A stretch of 64,000 nucleotides of DNA from Ectocarpus siliculosus. Taxonomy: Eukaryota > Sar > Phaeophyceae > Ectocarpales > Ectocarpaceae. The stretch lies in the NCBI GenBank assembly GCA_000310025.1, contig FN649727.1:7131727-7195726 (forward strand), given 5' to 3'. The notes beneath the pieces are model-generated. The model did not search any database. It saw only the letters and a list, made by a program, of their open reading frames with translations, and was not told the origin of the DNA. Below, one piece after another: positions 1-11,600 of the stretch. The stretch's first letter is position 1; each line of letters opens with the position of its first letter. Position numbers and translations under genes: made by a program.

Positions 1-50
1 CGGCGATGGCCGCGGCGAGACCCGCGGGCCCCCCCGGGTGGTTGACGGAG
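1..50 (+). CDS. possible exon end of an unidentified gene (partial)
   Basis: The first 50 bases read through an ATG at position 6 as a short open frame (starting MAAARPAGPPGW) that ends at a good donor, GAG followed by GTGAGC at 51-56. This could be the last part of an exon entering from the left edge. A pyrimidine-rich stretch ending in CCCGCAG near 200, followed closely by another donor-like GTAAGA, might be its continuation, but no convincing exon follows. No domain is visible. A chance open frame in GC-rich DNA is equally possible. Confidence 0.2.
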
Positions 51-1150
51 GTGAGCGCCTGCGCTCGTCGTACGGAAAATGGCACGGGTGGGGGTTTGGG
101 GGGTGGGGGGTTCGGGCTGGTGACGAAGCTGCTTGCTGCCCCCGGCGGTCAAGTACCGGTAATTCGGAACGTAGTTGACATGAAGAGGTTTTTCCCGCAG
201 CATGCCTCAAGGTAAGAGACACTGAAAAGGCAGCTACAGAAGGATAATACCCATGTATTCCATAACACCAGTGTACTCGAGCCTACGAGCAAATAGACTG
301 GGGAGGATCCACTGCTTTTCGTGCGTAACTCCATCTATTGCTGAAACCCACAACAAGAGCGAGTATCTCACCATGTGCAGCGTGATGTCAACCACGCACA
401 GGTGCGGCTGCTTGAAGACGAGGGGGTGGTACCGGTGAAGGCCACCTTTCGAGGAGGCGCACTTTGTGTGTAGCGTAACCTTTCCCACCTGTTGGTTTGG
501 TTTCGTCGGAAACGAACGAGCGTGAATTGTTCATGTGAAAGCCGCGGTGGGTGGCTCCGCCGGTTTCTACACTGTCTTGAAACATGGGACAAGCAAACGC
601 GAAACTAGATGGAAACAAGGTTAAAGCGATTGAGAACCAGAGAGGATGTGTTCGTTGGAAACGAACGTGATTGTTCATGCGTTTGGGGATGAAACCCCAA
701 GGAGGTGGATCTCCGGGTTGAGAATCGGCGAGAGATTGCCGTCAAGAGATGGCGACGAACATTGTCGCTGCAATCGGGGCGAAGTCAGAGGGAACCAACC
801 AAGCCATGCGATGACGAACTCACAACGGTGGTGCACACCGTTACATAACTTCACCGCCACATCGCCACGCACATCGCACATCCGGTCAGCAACCCGTGCG
901 GCTCCCCCTTGTTGTTTTCGCTAAACCGCACCAACAAAGGCACCACTGCGTGAAGAAAACAAAAACATGAACAACACAAAAAAGCACGACACACACTGCT
1001 GAAACATCCCCCTGTCTTGCATATACCACATCAACAAGGCGCCGCTGGACGAAAAAAAAAATGAATGACGCCACACGCTGGAACATCCCCAGATACCCGT
1101 ACTACAGAGGAGAAGCGAAGAGAATGGAATTTGTGGAAAGACACAACACT
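51..1150. other. no recognisable gene
   Basis: Short open frames occur on both strands, but none has a domain, consistent codon pattern or credible splice sites. Nothing further can be supported here. Confidence 0.5.
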
Positions 1151-1288
1151 ACTTCTCGAGAGAATCGTAGTCTTGCATCCGTATATAAACGGGGGGCACT
1201 CCAATTGGGGCACCCCCCTACTTCTCGAGAGAATCGTAGTCTTGCATATGTATATAAACGGGGGGCACTCCAACGGGGGCACCCCCCT
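1151..1288 (+). repeat. 69-bp tandem repeat, two units, each with a TATATAAA-like box
   Basis: Two direct copies begin at about 1151 and 1220. Each runs from CTTCTCGAGAGAATCGTAG through TATATAAACGGGGGG to a GGGGCACCCCCCT end. They differ at only a few positions, so the duplication looks recent. The TATATAAACG core resembles a TATA box, but no coding exon starts just downstream; the next thing to the right is a LINE 3' end. Confidence 0.8.
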
Positions 1289-1301
1289 CCCCTCCACCAC
1301 C

Positions 1302-1391
1302 GACCATCGGTCCCGTGGGAATAATGCTCCGTCCTCTCGGTCTAACAACTAAGGCATGCAATTACCATGAGTTGAGTACGCCCCCCCCCCC
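1302..1391 (+). repeat. LINE 3'-end fragment with poly(C) tail
   Basis: The sequence matches, in order and with gaps, the 3' end of the LINE fragment at 47270-47409: an ATCGGTCCCGTGGGAA-like segment, GCTCCGTCCTCTCG, then CTAAGGCATGC, GAGTACG and a run of Cs. It has no coding sequence and is interpreted as a heavily 5'-truncated retrocopy. Confidence 0.7.
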
Positions 1392-1407
1392 ACCACCACC
1401 CCCCTAC

Positions 1408-2929
1408 CTCTTTGAGTGTGATCGGTTTCTTTTCGGGAGTAACGGTGGCCCCCGCGGCGGCGATGACATCCTCCGTAGGGGCGGCGTCGTTCTCCGGCAG
1501 CGGGGTGGTCAGCAGGCGGAACTCGATGGCGATGACGTCGGTCTCCACCCAGTCCGCGTCGATGTGCACCCGAAACAGACAGCCCTCGTTCAGCTGCACT
1601 TCTTCCTGCTCCGTTTCGGTCGTGGTATCATAAATATGAGGAGGCCATCGTCAGTGGCGGGGGATACGTGGGTCGTTACTTGCCTTCGGGAGGTGGGGGG
1701 TTTAGGAGCATACTCGTTTGTTGCATGCTTTCGCGGTGGTGGTGGTGGTGGTGGGGGGGGGGGGGGGCTTCTTGTTGCCCTCGGCGATTGGTTTTATCGT
1801 GCTTCTGCGTGCGCCCGCCCCGCCCCCCGGCACGACTCGACCGAAATTCGGGCCAAAAAATGCGCCCTGTATGCGATCGATCATGTCTTTCCTTTCCGTC
1901 AAGCATTCATGCGGCGGCCATGCGAACTGCTGCCAGGACGAACGAAATCATTGGACCCATCGACCACGCCGGATCTTTCTTCGCAGCGCCTGTGCCAAGT
2001 GCCCCTTGGTGGAAACGCCTGCCTGTACTACGCCGTCCAACAAATCAATCGCTTCGCCGCACAGATCGTCAGATATATTAACCACCTTTGGCAACGAGGG
2101 ACGACGCTTGGATCTGAGGTTCCTCAAAACAAGGAATGCTACAAAACAGCTACAATATAACGACGTAGGAGTACGCAACAGTTTTGTGAAAGCTTGCGTT
2201 TGGTGGATGCGCGGCAATGGCGCATTCAAGTCAAAGCGACTGCTCTTCCTTGTTCCACGATTTAATCTATCCGCCTGAAACGTCACAGCGGGCTCACTCG
2301 CATCGTATCGGGGAGAGGCCGCCTATTGCAAGTGGTTTCATTCACTACATCACCAAACCACAGCAGCGGCGAAATCGACTCGCTAGAGAAGAGTGCTATT
2401 TGACAGAAAAAAAAAAAGTCTCATCACAAAACAACACCCGTGCCAAAGGACGGCATGTCTGGCGGTGTGTTTTTCGCGTAAGGAGTCATTCTTGAACCCT
2501 CCCGCCCCCACCGCCACCTTTGGCAAAGTAGGAAGGAACGATTGGCCATCTGTGATCGGTCCTGTCGGAACATTTCTCCGTCCTCTCGAGTGGCCAATGG
2601 TCTAACCGCTAAGGCATGCAAAATACAAGAGTACGCCCCCCCGTGCCCCCCCCCCTCCCCCCTCCCCCCTCTCATTCTCTTTCCCTCCCACCCTCTCTCT
2701 CTCTTACATTCGTGAACCGTATCGGCAGAAGGCTCGACGTGTACGACGGCAGTCCCGCCGCGCTTATCCCGGACGACCCCCGCTGGTCGACATCCCCCTC
2801 CGCCGGGTTGACCAAAACGCCTCGCGCGGTGGAACGCCTCGCCGAAGGGTCATGGAACGTGCGAACCGGCACTCCGGGGGCGTACGGGTTCGACACCGGG
2901 AACACCACTGCTTCTACGCCGAAGACCCT
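1408..2929 (-). CDS. probable multi-exon gene, product not recognised (exons partly resolved)
   Basis: Several minus-strand open segments look like exons. One at about 2709-2929 follows a CTCCAG acceptor, reads VFGVEAVVFPVSNPYAPG onward for about 74 residues and ends at a GTAAGAG donor. One at about 1780-1935 follows a CTGGCAG acceptor and contains MIDRIQGAFFGPNFGRV. One at about 1408-1640 contains VQLNEGCLFRVHIDADWVE and VIAIEFRLLTTPLPEN, ending CTCAAAGAG before GTAGGG. Phases between the segments were not all reconciled, and the plus strand of 2700-2930 is also open, so strand and exon set are tentative. I do not recognise the family and assign no function. Confidence 0.35.
2513..2642 (+). 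repeat. LINE 3'-end fragment with poly(C) tail
   Basis: It is close to the last 140 bases of the LINE fragment ending at 47409: GCCACCTTTGGCAAAGTAGG, then TTGGCCATCTGTGATCGG, TCTAACCGCTAAGGCATGC and AGAGTACGCCCCCCC. The first part encodes the terminal HLWQSRKERL-like residues of the LINE protein, so this is a truncated copy of the same family in plus orientation. Confidence 0.88.
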
Positions 2930-3030
2930 GGAGATCAAGCGTCACGTCGCACAAAGGCGTGTACGAGCGGGGACGCGATCATTATCACAGCGCATGATTC
3001 GCTCGACAAGTAGGGGGGTGGGGTGAGGTA

Positions 3031-6000
3031 TGCTGGTATCTTGCGGTTGGAAAACTTATGTTAGAAGCGCTTCGAAGCGCGACAATCAGTCGGACAAGGT
3101 ACGAACCCAAGCACTACCGCAGGCCTGGCGCCCCGGTGACCGAGCTGAGTCGATACCATTCCGCCGCGCGCGAGTCAAAAACAGCAACATGCCTGCATAC
3201 TTTTTACTGGCCAATAACATGAAACCTTTGTTCTCCTTTTCGGCGCGGCGCGTTTCTTGTGGGCCCCCCGTCGCAGTCCGAAACGATAACTATTAAAACG
3301 AACACGCCCTTCCTACGTTATAGTAGCAGCCCTGGGGGGGGGGAGGGGGGTTGCTGCAAATTCCAGGTTCCACAAAAACGTGTTTTTCTACAGCGAAAAA
3401 TGGCATGCACGTTGAGGGAAAAGAACAGAAAGGCGAGATATTGTCCAAGGCGCTAGATTCGCATACATCGTGGTATACTCTGTGGATTTTCTAGTCGGCA
3501 GCGTTTCGAAACAAGTCTCAAAGCCCGAGGCCGAGCAGTCGGTTCCGTTTGGAACACACACACAAGTGATTCGAGCTCGAAAAGGACATGTGACCGCCGA
3601 GCTACAGCAGAGAGATAGAGATAGAGAGAGAGAGAGAGAGAGAATTGCCGGCCCACCAAATTGGGCCACGCTCCTGGCGGGACCGCCCAGGGCATTGAAG
3701 GAAGCAAGGAAGAACAACGCACACAGCTGTGGTCCACGTCTTGCGAGTGAGTTTGAAGCCGCACTCCGGTGACAAGAGCGGTCGATTGGGAGACCACGTG
3801 TGTTACCAAGACAATCTCCCCGGTGCGTACACGTGTATTCGTGTCACGCAGCGCCTTTCTGATCTGAGCGGGAAAGCATGCGTAGTCGAAAAAGCTGCCA
3901 GAACAACAGAAATGCGATGCTAGAAGCGAGAAAAAGCCGTCAGTGCCATACCCCATCAACCGATTTCCAAAGCTGGACCACTCCGCAGCAAAAGCGGTGG
4001 AGGTGCCAGAAAATGGCGGCGTGGGAAACAAGTCTCGTCGAATGCTTTCCGAAAACGGATCACTTGACCGTGGCGCGCGTCCTTCGGTTTGGCGCAATCG
4101 GGCTTTGAACATCGGTACAAGGGTGTGTGTGGTTATCTTACGGTAACTCTGCTGCTGCTGCTGCTGCTGCCACCGCGGCGCAAGCCCCTTAGCTCGCTTT
4201 TTAGCCGTTTAATTAACACTTGCCTTGCCAAAATGGAGGTTCTAAACAACACTTTGCCAACGTGGATATTCCACAAACGCTCTTAAGAAGAGGACGGCCA
4301 CAAGGCCCAGAAGCACAACGGCATAAAATATTAATATTCTAGCGATGGCGACAAAAATAAAAAAGGGGCGAGCCTCAACGGGACATTATACCATGGGTAC
4401 AAAACGTCCAAACGACATGCACAATGGTGGGTGTTCAACGAACCTAGCTGACTGATCGACGAACGCGTTCACCCCGCCACGTTTCAAAAAGGCCCCGGGG
4501 TTTACACTGCTGGGGCAACCTTCCGCTCCTGCCAAAGGGGGGCACCAAAACATGCCAAAGCTTTTTCCCCCTCTGCGCTCAACAGAGATGGCATCTACAG
4601 AAATTATGTCTGGAAAAACACCAAGCGCGGAGCTACATACAAACGGACGCGGCACGCGGAGCTCGGAATTCCGTATCCCATGTCGTTTTGACAAGAACAA
4701 CCGCCGCTCAAAGTAGCGTTCGATTCAGCATGGTTGACACGCCGCGGTCGCGTGCCGGACAATCTTTTTTGGCTCGGCGAGCCAACCACGCTGGATCGGG
4801 AGCATATCACTTCTGAGCGGCGCTCTTTCTGTCTCATTGTCTTGCCGCCTCTCGCGCCTCATATGTCCATGTCGGTTGCTCTCTAAACAGAACTCTGCTG
4901 AAGCCACTGCTGCTATTCAGTTTGTAGCGGGAAAGAGTTGATGCATGTTTTGGTGTCATTCTCCCTGGTGCATATTTCATTCTTGAGCAGGAACATAATA
5001 TTGTGAGGCACCGTTCATGGAAGCTAAAGGGGATTTCTGCCGGGAAACTGCCCAATACTGTAGAAGAGTCTCCTTTCAGGACCCAAGGACAAGCCAGGAC
5101 GCATGATTTCCCCACAATCGGCGCAATTCTGAGGGATCGTTGCAGAAGCAAATTCCCGGGCTTTGTTGGGCTTGGCGGCATGAACGTATTCGTGGATCAT
5201 TCAGCTAGGCTCCTTTCACGCTGCGAAGCAGCAGCATGTACCCACCATCGCATGTCGTGCTTGGACCACTATATAATGTTTGCCGTTTTTTTTTCGCAAT
5301 CTATACTGTAAGGCGTACCCACCATCGCATGTCGTGTTTGGACCACTGCATGTCCTGTCGTGTGACGCTTCACATGTATCATGCAATCCTCTCCAATAAA
5401 AACGACCACGACGTGGGAGGACCACATCTCCTCTTGATGCGCTGAGAACAAAAAAAAAACTGACTATGTTTGAGGTTTCCACATCTCTAGCTCCCGGACG
5501 GAAGTGCTATGCGCCGCGATCTACGTACAACCGTCCTTGTTGGGGCGGCAACTTTGGTGTCGAGAGCAGCATCTCAAGAAGAGGGTGAATGTCCACAAAG
5601 GAGATAATAGTACAATATAGACCAGACTTCTTTGTGATTCACCGCACAGCAGTGCACGTCTTCGGCGTTGTTGCCATTGTACGGAAGCCTCGCTTCCAGA
5701 CAGAGAGACGGGAAGACAAGATGCCTCACACCAAAGCGTCCTTGGGTCCTAGCTGTGAATGTATCTCGTGCCACGCAGCAGCCTCACAATGATGCTGCGG
5801 TGTCGCATTGGTAATCAATTTGTTTTTGTGTGCCCCAGCTGGAGAACTCCACAAACCCGAACCAAAAGAAGGAGCTCTCTCGAAACAGACCTCCTCCGTT
5901 CAGAAAGAGGAGGAGAGTCCCGTCCTCGACGTGCGGCGTAACCGCTACGTTCGACGGATGTATGTAGGCGTTTGCTCCGATTTAGCCCGTCGTTTACCAG

Positions 6001-7008
6001 GTGCTAGAACTATCGAATCTGTTGTATCGTCTTCCCCTGGTTTCCACGACTGGCTCGCGATCGGGGGTGTTCGACTACCGTAGATTGCGAGTCATCGCGC
6101 CCCCGTTCAACAATAATCAAGTGTGGCTAACTTTTGATCCGCACAGCGGTACGATTACTCATAACCTAGGGTGGGTTTCTTTCTCCAATAGCACCCATCA
6201 TGCTAACTGGTTGACTGATGTGCGCGCGGAGCCTGCGGCCGCAGCATAACCGAGGCATTCGTATGTAGGCCCGCAAAGATTTATTCGAGCACCGCACATA
6301 CCGGAGTTATCGCACACAGGTGTGGGCGTCAAATATCAACACCAAATGGTTTCTACACGCAGTCTGGAGGAGTCCGAAGCCATCGCACCCCCTCTGCGGT
6401 GGAAATGAAATAGTCAACAAATGTTTCAATAACGATCGCGCGGGGCAGGGGGGGGGTGCTTGCTGCCATGGCTCGCAATCTCACGGCGGGCAAGCAAGAG
6501 CTTTGGATCGAGCTGCTGCGGCGAAACTATCCACCTCCGTCTCAGCGGCAAATCGCGAGTGAGCAAGCGAGACGTGAGAGAGAGAGTGCTACTCATCGTA
6601 CGTCACTGCTGTTGGTTGCTGCTAACTGCTGTGTACTACTGCTGTGTACCGACCACCGCACACGGGTTTGCAGGCACGAGTTCAAGGTGTGCACTATAGT
6701 CTATACCGTGCAGCAGTAAATCGGAACCCCGCCAACCCTCGAAAGAACAGTGGAACTGACGGCTGTTGCATACGGGTCAACTTCGAAGTAGATATCTACT
6801 TGTAGATTAGAATATCTACTTTTCGTCGCCAAACACCACCGTGCTATGTACATAGCAGGAGACTTTGGTCGTCAGCAGTACAATAATAGCTCCCCCCCCC
6901 CGGCTTTCCCCCCCGTAGCGCAACGATGTTTGCCATCGGGGTTGGGTTTTCGTCGCTTGGCAACGACGTTGTAAAACAAGCCAATTCACTTCGTGAGCTC
7001 GGCAACCA
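3031..7008. other. no supported gene; microsatellites and a 32-bp duplication
   Basis: No open frame here shows a recognisable domain. It holds a GA-rich microsatellite (3610-3643), a (CTG)7 tract (4149-4170) and a 32-bp direct duplication beginning TACCCACCATCGCATGTCGTG at about 5239 and 5316. A short plus-strand open segment (about 6001-6249), containing FDYRRLRVIAPPFNNN, reads somewhat like coding sequence but has no family match I recognise. Confidence 0.5.
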
Positions 7009-7039
7009 GGTTACCGCTTTTTTTTTTTTTGCGGTAACC
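7009..7039. repeat. perfect 9-bp inverted repeat with a T13 loop
   Basis: GGTTACCGC (7009-7017) and GCGGTAACC (7031-7039) are perfect inverted arms around 13 Ts. The right arm is also the first part of the LINE 3'-end copy that follows, so the hairpin marks the 5' junction of that insertion. Whether the left arm belongs to the element or arose at insertion is not clear. Confidence 0.85.
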
Positions 7040-7440
7040 ATGAATGGTGGTCGAGTAGATTATGTTGTGCGGGGTCGAGAACCCTCACTCCGCGCAAAGG
7101 GGATAATCGCACGTTGTGTTAAATTGGTCAAGCACCCTCGAGGCGGTTACACAGCGCTTCCAACTGTCTCTGGAAGTGAAAGCACCACAAAATAAATTAA
7201 GTCATACGCAGCTGTCATCTGTAAGCAAGGAAGTAAGCACAAGATGCCGAACACCCTTAGCAGGATGCGGCGCACCCTTCATGCGACTCGCCGAATACCT
7301 CACGGCGCTTCGCGCTTGGTGATGTGAGAGCCTGGTCCGGTGAGAACCCGGCGTGCTCCGTCCCGGCTTTGTAGGGATGCGAGGTCAATGGTCTAAGGAC
7401 TACGGCATGCCCGGATTAAGAGTCCCCCCCCCCCCCCCCG
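7031..7440 (+). mobile_element. solo LINE 3' end (about 410 bp), poly(C)-tailed
   Basis: This segment is the plus-strand counterpart of 37178-37600, which is the 3' UTR of the large LINE. Both carry GCGGTAACCAT, GGTGGTCGAGTAGAT, the stretch AATACCTCACGGCGCTTCGC and CCCGGCTTTGTAGGGATGC, and both end in GGTCAATGGTCTAA, GGCATGC and a long C run. By eye identity is high, with small indels. No coding sequence is kept, so it is a 5'-truncated retrocopy or a short element borrowing the LINE tail. Confidence 0.9.
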
Positions 7441-10400
7441 GCTTTTGAGGACCGAACCATAAAGGGCTCCTCACTCAATAGAAAAGATACTTGCCGGCCG
7501 TTACATGAGTACTGCTACTCTGACGGGGGAGGGGGGGGATCCGCGGACACAATAAAAGCTCCCCGCGCCGTGGCCATTCCTACCGAGTCGGACGTGCGAG
7601 CGATGGTCTGCATACATTGCCTGTAGGTGAAAAGAAAGAGCGAATTAAATGGCGCCCGAGTGGCCCTCAAGAAGGCGTGCCTCCGCTAGCGCACTTCTTG
7701 TCCACTGATAATCAGATGGGTGAACGCGCGCGTGTTGTCCACATAATGCATGCGCATGTGGATGCATGCGTGTATGTATGTGCATGGTGACCCGAATAGA
7801 TACAATTGTCGTAAACAACAACATATTGGCATGAGCATGAAGGTGGCGCCTGCTGTACCCAAGCGCACCAACATGACGACCCCTATGTAGGGGGAGCCTG
7901 TCTGTATGTAACACCTGTTTGCTTGCATGCGGTGTTTCGTGCTTACCAGTTTCTGGCGCAGTTGTGCGTGTGTGTGTGTGTGTGTGTTCGTCCTATTATA
8001 TATATTCTGGCGCCTGTTTACAGGCCCTTTCGTGACGTATCAGGTGGGGTCACACAAAAGGAAGGTCACACGGGAGCTTTCTTCATTCATTTGTTTGTTT
8101 TGTTGTTGTTTTGTTTGCTTTGTTCTGTTATGTTGACCCACTCTGTTCCCCCTGCTGCGGTGGAGGTGCAAAAAAGCGTATAGACATACAGCTAGCTTTT
8201 TCTGACTCTATGAATTCATTGCTAATCTGTCTCTGACTCTTTTCTATCATAGAGATGGATTCGTTGTGTCATGTTAAGAAAAAAAAAAAAGGTGAGTGGG
8301 TGATGTGATGTTTCCGTTGTTTCGGTCCCGCCGGTTGATTGCCTGCCACCGCAAGCATACAACATACAACAGATACGAGAGCGAAGAAGAGAGGTTACTT
8401 GCTGTTCCAGCACGGGCAGATTCCCCGGGGGGATGGATGCTGTCAAAGACCGCGGCCGTCGCTCTTTCCTGCTGGCCGTGACAACGTCTGGTGTGGAACA
8501 CGCGCGCGGCTCAGAGAAAGAGAATCTGCCGGGCCAACGTCTTGTGTTTCGTCGTATGCATACATACAGAAACGTACCGGCATGCAAAGCACTGTGATGT
8601 CTGCATGTAGACTGTATGGGAGCGCTCATTGTTGCGAACTTTTTTCCTGCACGCAAACCCCGCGCGAGGTACATTGTATCCATCTTCGGAACACGCCAGC
8701 AGTTATAGATACATTGTAATCGTCGCCGATGTGCACAGCACGCAGGGGGTGAACTCTGCAATATCGACTCTCTCCACGTCGTGTAGCTGGCGATTAGGCA
8801 CCGTGCGGGGAGCAAATACTCCGAGTTGCAGACGGAGAACTACTGCAGTATCCCAACCACTGGTAGATTGCATTTGAATATGAATATGTACACGAGTGTG
8901 CGTTGTTATCCCTACCGCAGCCCCCCACGTGCTGCTCGCAAACTTGTGTCATGGAGGGAGGCTACCAACCATGTTGCATGCCAGCGCAACGACTCGCACT
9001 CCGGGGCTCATGATTATGCTACTGACGGGTACAAGAAAGGCTTTTGTGGAGAGAGAGAGAGGACACAGCGCCTTGTACGCACACACTCACAGGGCGTGTC
9101 TTAACGCTCTAGACCAAACAGGGAACAGGAACAGGGAACTCGGAATTCCCTCGGTTCCCTGTTCCGTGTCGTTGTGTCTTAACATACACCTCATTTCCAG
9201 GGAACATTAAGGAATAATAAAAGGGAACATGGAAGACTTCAGCGCTCGCGTGCGGTCCGCATGTTCTCAAAGGTAACAGATACAACCATCGGATGCAGAA
9301 AGACGAGTGGGGGGTAGAGGAAGGAGGAGGTAGTGTAGGTTGCGAAAGAACCTGTTGACGAGCGCACATCAAATACATGTGCTAGGTATCGGCAGGAACA
9401 GGCAGTTCTCGTCATGCAATCCGCACCCTCGACAGCAGTGCTCTGGAAGGCTTGCTTTTGAGTTGTGGTCCGTTGCAGCTTGCCGATTCTTTGACACTTT
9501 ATGTTCCCTCATACAACGGCCTCGCGACCATCCGCCGCCGTTTTTTTTCCATGTGAGTCCAAGCGAGACACGTGATGATGGCGGCAATGCTTGTAAACTG
9601 CTTGAACTGGTAGCATGCAGCCTGTGGCAGCCACATGCCCGAGAGTGATCACACACATCCCACCACGTCCTGAATGCCACCGAAGAGCCCGTGTTCCACG
9701 TTCCCTATATGGTCTGTTGGCCAATTTTAATGAACTTATTCCTTACAATTTTTGTGCGGCGTAACTACCACAAATTCGGCTTCTTGAATCTTTCTGCGTA
9801 CCAGATCGTGTTCGGAACAGTTAATTGGCGACCTTCTCTTACTGACATCGTATGCTATTATACGCTGCCACCAACACTGCTAGCCGCAGCAGCAGCAACC
9901 CAACTCAGCAGGAACAAAGCAGCGCACCCTGAACGGGAAACCCCAAAATCGGTTCCTTCCCTCCCGCCGTGGCTCCTCCTTTAGCGGGCTTCTTGTTGCG
10001 CGCGCGGGTGTGTGGTTCTACATTTTTTTCCAACCTTTTTTTTCGGATTTCAAATATACTTTTTTCGTGACCCCGGCCGGCTTCGCTGCGTTTCGGCACA
10101 TTTCTTCGCGGTGGTCAGCCGCCGCGTACTTGATTGAGCCCGAGATTATGACGGGCGAAAATGCTTTGCCATTGCTTTTGGGAAAACACAGCAAAAAAAA
10201 ACGAAAAAAACATGTATTTCAGATTTGAACGGTCGTCGGGCTGGTGAAAAGCGCGGTGGTTGTGTGAGAAAAAGTCAATGGTGTGCCACGTCCAACAACT
10301 CATGCTGCCGCTGCTGTCACGGCGGTAGGATTGGGATGTGGCGGCTCAAGGAGTGCGCGCCCTTACGCATCACTATACAGCAGCACCTCCATAGATGCTT

Positions 10401-10758
10401 CATTTTTACGGAAATCCTTGAGAGATTTAACAGAATGCCGGTATGCCATACAGGGGGGGGAGACTGGACCTCTTGGTCTACAAAGTTTCTTCGTGATAAT
10501 CCCCCCGTCTTGGTGGTGGTATGCCACTGCACCCGCCGGAAGAGAGAGGCAGAAAAACGCACGTGCGGGAACAGAGATGAACCGCCGACAGCAGCGCTCG
10601 GTTTGCCTCGGGGAAAAACACACTCAGAGGCTGGGTGTCGCTAAAAAATCTGCCTGCGCATCATACACACGGAATGTGTGTAGTTCTCCCACCGCGCATC
10701 TCAATCTACACTGGCCTTTTTTTTAGCAAAAAACTGCTGTATACAGCTGCAGCTCCGT
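7441..10758. other. no supported gene; simple repeats
   Basis: I see no domain-bearing open frame on either strand. Features are a (GT)n tract (about 7966-7987), a short segment at 8249-8290 shared in inverted orientation with 29780-29816, and a hairpin at 9128-9165. A lysine/arginine-rich minus-strand open frame at 9905-10099 is noted but unsupported. Confidence 0.5.
9128..9165. repeat. 12-bp inverted repeat around a GAATTC core
   Basis: GGAACAGGGAAC (9128-9139) is mirrored by GTTCCCTGTTCC (9154-9165), with a 14-base spacer that contains the palindrome GAATTC. The single-stranded sequence could form a stable hairpin. No gene ends next to it, so a terminator role is not supported. Confidence 0.75.
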
Positions 10759-11180
10759 ATGTATCATCTCTCACCCTCGAGAACGCAGATCGAGGTTTTT
10801 GAAACCATGGATGTGAAGCAACAGCTCCACCGTGGCTCGAGCCCCCCCCCCATCCATCTCCACGCGGCGCTAGACGACCTCTCCCGACCAAGCTCACTCT
10901 CCCGCCCCTCGCTGCGGATCAACGGCCGTGGTGCTGCTGATGGTGGCACAGCAGGGATGTTGGCAGCAGTCGGAAGCCAGACACAGGGCACAGTCCAGAC
11001 TCCGCCGGCACCCCATAGTTGCACTTTTTCATATATTTCGCGTGCCCCCCTCCGGTTGCCGTTGTTGCCACCAAAGACTATGACTATAATAACCTTGGTT
11101 GCCACACACACACCGCAGCAGTGCAGTGGTATCTCTGCCCTGCTCAGCCATACATCACACCCCCACAACCCTTTCATCAC

Positions 11181-11600
11181 ATGGTGGACACGGCGCCGCA
11201 GGAACTGGACATGCCCGCGGGCGACGATCAGTCCGCGTGTGAGATTTGTGGCGGCAAGGAAGAAGGCGGCGGGTCTGCTGCTGCCGGTGACAGCAGTACT
11301 TCCGCTGACACCCAGCAGCAGCAGCAACGACAGGAGTCGTTTGCACTACGGTGCAACTGCTGCAGGCGCTGGTTCCACCCCTGGTGCATGGGCTACCAGC
11401 TGGACCTGGACCGGTCCTGCTTGATCACGGCGTCCGATGTGGATATCCCCATCGACTCCGTCACCGGCCTCCCCGTGGTGTGCCAGTGGTTCTGCGACTC
11501 ATGTTCCTCGACGGTCACCGGCGTCGTAGCCGCGACGGCCGGCAGGCGGCAGCAGCGGAGGTTGGCCGTTGCTGCTGGGTTGTCGACGCCAAAGAGGTAA
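11181..11600 (+). CDS. PHD-finger protein exon
   Basis: The frame from ATG 11181 (MVDTAPQELDMPAGDD) encodes an atypical PHD zinc finger of the C4HC3 type. The ligands in order are CEIC, then CNCC with the pattern C-x2-C, RRWFHPWC supplying the His and Cys, and WFCDSC at the end. A Gln/Ser-rich insert separates the first Cys pair from the second, and an Asp-rich insert precedes the last. PHD fingers usually read histone H3 tails, so a nuclear chromatin role is likely. The frame stays open upstream to 11019 and upstream exons are possible. At the 3' end the codons run to TAA at 11598-11600, but AAGAG before GTAAAG is a fair donor at 11596, so the protein may continue. Homopolymer G follows directly. 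Confidence 0.65.
   Translation: MVDTAPQELDMPAGDDQSACEICGGKEEGGGSAAAGDSSTSADTQQQQQRQESFALRCNCCRRWFHPWCMGYQLDLDRSCLITASDVDIPIDSVTGLPVVCQWFCDSCSSTVTGVVAATAGRRQQRRLAVAAGLSTPKR

Noticed and set aside
3453-4112. 219-codon minus-strand frame
   Set aside because: It includes the translated GA microsatellite (Ser-Leu repeats) and has no domain.
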